In this document: piece after piece, positions 13,860-16,057 of the stretch
How positions within the stretch are numbered: the first letter of the stretch is position 1
How the letters are laid out: each line of letters begins with the position of its first letter
Source: Clostridiales bacterium
GTDB lineage: Bacteria > Bacillota > Clostridia > Christensenellales > CAG-138
Length of the DNA stretch: 16,057 bases
Assembly: GCA_019416935.1 (NCBI GenBank)
Contig: DXWI01000005.1
Span: forward strand, 90,485-106,541
Direction: 5' to 3'
Translations under genes and position numbers: made by a program
The notes under the pieces: generated by a model
Database searches by the model: none
What the model was told of the DNA's origin: nothing
What the model saw: only the letters and a program-made list of their open reading frames with translations

Positions 13860-16057
13860 TTGGCAACAAAACTACAGCGGATGTCTGAACTATCCATTCA
13901 GACTATAAATGGATTGACACACTCCATTGATGCATGGCTGCGTTTTTTAGACTCTGCTGCTTGGCTTTATAAATATCCTTTTCCTGACCAGGTTTTGATT
14001 CATGCGCAACGACCGGATGCCAGAGCCTGTGCGCCGATGGAGCTATGGAACAATACCTTTCGAAGATGGGTAACAAGAGGCGCAAAAGGCATTGCGTTGA
14101 TTGACGACAGTGGAGATATACCGAAGCTTCGATACGTATTTGATGTATCGGATACGAACTCTCGCTACAACATTCCTTTTTTGCTCTGGCAGCAAAGAGA
14201 GCAAGATGAAAGCCAAATCATTGAAGAACTCTCCAACCACTTTGGAGAACCGGAAGAAATTGAAAGATTGTCTTTTACCGAACAACTTATAGGTATCATT
14301 CACAATGCCGTCGAAGACAACAGCACGGATTATGCAAGAGAATTACTGCATATGCTTGGTGGCAGCAGCCTTGAAGATTACGATGATTTTAATGTGCAGG
14401 TTTGGTTTAAACAAATGCTTGAAATGAGTGTCGTATATACTACCCTGACCCGTCTTGGATATGATCCCAAAGAGTATCTGGATAAGGCCGATTTCAGCGT
14501 AGTTCTCGATTTCAATACGCCCTATACGATTACACAGCTTGGTACTGCAACAGCGGATATGACTGATATGGTACTGCGTCAGGTGGAAAGAACAGTATAT
14601 ACGATTCGCAGACACGAGCGCGACACACTTGCACAAAAGAAGGATGTCTTGCAGAATGAAGTTGAAATAAATGAAAGGAGCAACAGCAATGGAAATCAGT
14701 TACCGGATGAACGGGGATTACCTGCTTCCCGAGATAGAAATGGATCTTCAACACGAGGAGAGCATCGGCAAGTTCGGAAGGCTCAGGAAGAAGTTTCTGA
14801 AAGAGAATCGGAAGGGCCTTTACAACACGCTTCTTCTGACGAATGGACTAACCGAGCACTTGGTCGAGATCAATCGACTGGCGCAGGAACAGATGGAAGC
14901 ATTGAGCCTACAGATGGCTCACAACGAGAACGTAACCGAGAAGCTGAAAGCCGAGAATCAAATGCTGTGGGTACAGCGGATGAACAACATTCGGCAGAGA
15001 GCCGAAGAGCTCGTGATGAACGACCTGATTTACTCATAACAGACGAAGAAAGCAGTCTCTTTCCAACATTAGAAGAACAATTACAGCACATCGAAGAAGC
15101 GGAAGCGCAAAAGCTCTCCGCTTTTTCTGTTTCTCAGGCGGATATTGACAATGAGCTTTGTAGACACGGAAGCGGCTTTGCACAAGGAAAGTTTCGCATC
15201 TATAAATTCTTTGAGGGTATGCCTTCTTCGGATGCGGCCGTAGCATTTCTCAAAAAGGAATATGGAATCGGTGGTCACTCGCATACCTATTTGAATGGTG
15301 AAGCAGGGTTTGTTGACCATGATGGGAAGGGCATTCACTTCTCCAACCGTCATTATAAGGATAAGCAAACGATCCCATGGAAAACCATTGAGCGCAGACT
15401 TCGGGAGTTGATTGCTCTCGACCGATACCTGACCGAAAAAGAAAAAGCATCTCTGCCCGAATACGAAGCAAAAGAGGCAGAAAGGCGGTTGCGGCTTGAA
15501 GAAGCAGCAGCATCCAGAGAAGCATTAAAAGCGGCTGCGGCTGCAATGGATGAACACCGCAAGAACGCTGAGTATCGCCTTTCCCTTGGCGACGAGGTGC
15601 AGCTTGGCGCAACGACCTATACGGTACTCGGACACGACGAGCATACCGTCATGCTGTCTGACCCTAAGTATCCGTTGCTTTCCGAGAATATGGCGCGGGA
15701 TGTATTTGAACGTAGGCTGCGTGAAAATCCAGCAAATGACCATCTCATTGTTAATGATGCAAGTGCACCTGAACATCCTGAAGAAACCGTATCAGTTGCA
15801 GACGGCGAAGCACTTGCAGCTGAAGAAGCGCAGCCCGAGTTTGAGACAGAAACCGTTGAAATCATTTCGGGTGAAGAAAATGATATTCCCTATGACGTGG
15901 TAATCCAAACGCTGCGCACCGAAGCTCCTGAAAAGCAGGAGCCTATGAAATCCGCAGTGAAAACCAACTTCCACATCACGGATGATGCACTCGGTCAAGG
16001 CGGTCCGAAAGCAAAGTTCAGGATGAACATGGAAGCGATTCGGACGTTGCAGAACAT
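13860..16057 (+). CDS. N-terminal part of the giant ICE helicase/methylase-type protein (runs off the window)
   Basis: Open from TTG 13860 to the window end, 732 codons with no stop. TTG is chosen because AAGGAGG lies seven bases upstream and directly follows the previous gene; no ATG has such a site. Residues about 35-95 (PFPDQVLIHAQRPDARACA, then RRWVTRGAKGIALIDD) resemble the ArdC-like N terminus of these proteins. About 270-395 is charged, low-complexity linker. About 410-530 carries the conserved SDAAVAFLKKEYGIGGHSH and IERRLRELIALDRYL. The last visible part contains TNFHITDDALGQGGPKAKF, the block that precedes the methylase- and SNF2-like helicase domains in Tn1549-type homologues. Those catalytic domains lie beyond the window, so function is inferred from the family: DNA processing or protection during conjugative transfer. 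Confidence 0.9.
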   Translation, partial: MATKLQRMSELSIQTINGLTHSIDAWLRFLDSAAWLYKYPFPDQVLIHAQRPDARACAPMELWNNTFRRWVTRGAKGIALIDDSGDIPKLRYVFDVSDTNSRYNIPFLLWQQREQDESQIIEELSNHFGEPEEIERLSFTEQLIGIIHNAVEDNSTDYARELLHMLGGSSLEDYDDFNVQVWFKQMLEMSVVYTTLTRLGYDPKEYLDKADFSVVLDFNTPYTITQLGTATADMTDMVLRQVERTVYTIRRHERDTLAQKKDVLQNEVEINERSNSNGNQLPDERGLPASRDRNGSSTRGEHRQVRKAQEEVSERESEGPLQHASSDEWTNRALGRDQSTGAGTDGSIEPTDGSQRERNREAESRESNAVGTADEQHSAESRRARDERPDLLITDEESSLFPTLEEQLQHIEEAEAQKLSAFSVSQADIDNELCRHGSGFAQGKFRIYKFFEGMPSSDAAVAFLKKEYGIGGHSHTYLNGEAGFVDHDGKGIHFSNRHYKDKQTIPWKTIERRLRELIALDRYLTEKEKASLPEYEAKEAERRLRLEEAAASREALKAAAAAMDEHRKNAEYRLSLGDEVQLGATTYTVLGHDEHTVMLSDPKYPLLSENMARDVFERRLRENPANDHLIVNDASAPEHPEETVSVADGEALAAEEAQPEFETETVEIISGEENDIPYDVVIQTLRTEAPEKQEPMKSAVKTNFHITDDALGQGGPKAKFRMNMEAIRTLQN
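14689..15039 (+). CDS. tnpV: TnpV-family protein, nested inside the helicase gene
   Basis: 116 residues from ATG 14689, preceded at eight bases by AAAGGAG. Family marks are visible: MEISYRMNGDYLLPEIEM at the start, IGKFGRLRKKFLKENRKGLY (26-45), and at the end AENQMLWVQRMNNIRQRAEE (88-107) with DLIYS. These are the hallmarks of TnpV, a small ICE-encoded protein of unknown biochemistry. The whole gene lies within the large helicase gene in a shifted frame, over helicase residues about 277-393, which form a disordered Arg/Glu/Ser/Asn-rich linker. The TnpV frame looks like the constrained one: it is helical and motif-bearing. Translation probably starts from its internal ribosome binding site on the same mRNA. 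Confidence 0.85.
   Translation: MEISYRMNGDYLLPEIEMDLQHEESIGKFGRLRKKFLKENRKGLYNTLLLTNGLTEHLVEINRLAQEQMEALSLQMAHNENVTEKLKAENQMLWVQRMNNIRQRAEELVMNDLIYS

Larger units (their letters stand above)
8001..16057. mobile_element. Left part of a Tn1549/CTn-type integrative conjugative element
   Basis: Downstream of the tRNA-Arg 3' end the base composition becomes clearly less GC-rich and gene content changes to parA/parB, a thioester/SpaA surface protein, a conserved ICE hypothetical, and the very large ICE helicase/methylase-type protein with nested tnpV. This set is characteristic of Tn1549-like elements of gut Clostridia. The conjugation genes (relaxase, VirD4, VirB4) and the integrase are not in the window, so the right end lies beyond 16057. 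The left boundary is inferred from the tRNA and composition. The attachment repeat cannot be confirmed without the other end. Confidence 0.8.

Noticed and set aside
15550..15903. 117-codon plus-strand frame inside the helicase gene
   Set aside because: Unlike tnpV it lacks a ribosome binding site and family motifs, and the helicase frame is the conserved one there.
1..16057. CRISPR arrays, IS elements, rRNA genes
   Set aside because: No regularly spaced repeat array, transposase of an IS family or rRNA sequence was seen. The only close repeats are the tRNA copies, the TTTACTACA set and the 9843-9875 pair.

Overview
The window joins two kinds of DNA. Positions 1 to about 8000 are GC-rich, ordinary chromosome of a Gram-positive bacterium. 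A T-box leader, a zinc-type ribosomal protein L28, a VanW-family protein, TrmL and AAGGAGG-type ribosome binding sites all point to Bacillota, most likely Clostridia. No finer placement is safe from sequence alone. From about 8001 to the end the base composition drops visibly and the genes are those of a Tn1549/CTn-type integrative conjugative element (ICE), cut off by the window edge.

Chromosomal part. A VanW-family envelope protein (306-2183, minus) is divergent from trmL (2297-2758), which is followed by a class I SAM methyltransferase (2804-3538). rpmB (L28, 3674-3865) has its own promoter and terminator. Then comes a complete tryptophan-type T-box leader (about 4150-4421, specifier UGG, tRNA-end-binding UGGC) controlling a stand-alone TrpB2-type tryptophan synthase beta chain (4473-5855). 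A consensus promoter at 5935-5964 then drives a small unrecognised ORF (5988-6224) and radA (6259-7599).

Junction. A strong promoter (7694-7722) leads to tRNA-Arg(CCG) at 7924-8000, with a terminator at 8003-8037. Immediately upstream of the real tRNA, in the same transcript, lies a 58-nt tRNA-Arg-like copy (7853-7910). It has lost precisely the T arm, yet its acceptor strands can still pair because all three acceptor changes are C to T. The tRNA is probably the ICE attachment site: four TTTACTACA repeats (8061-8176), resembling integrase arm-type sites, follow it.

ICE part. A 5'-truncated and frameshifted parA remnant overlaps an intact parB (8765-9715). Next is a 1060-residue secreted surface protein (9977-13159) with an N-terminal thioester-like domain, about seven SpaA/Cna-B-like repeats and a C-terminal membrane anchor without LPXTG. 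A 31-residue membrane microprotein and a 177-residue ICE hypothetical follow. The last gene is the start of the very large ICE helicase/methylase-type protein (13860 to beyond the window). A complete TnpV-family gene (14689-15039) with its own ribosome binding site is nested inside it in another frame, over a stretch that is disordered in the helicase frame. This overprinted pair, the T-armless tRNA copy and the adhesin are the most interesting parts of the window.
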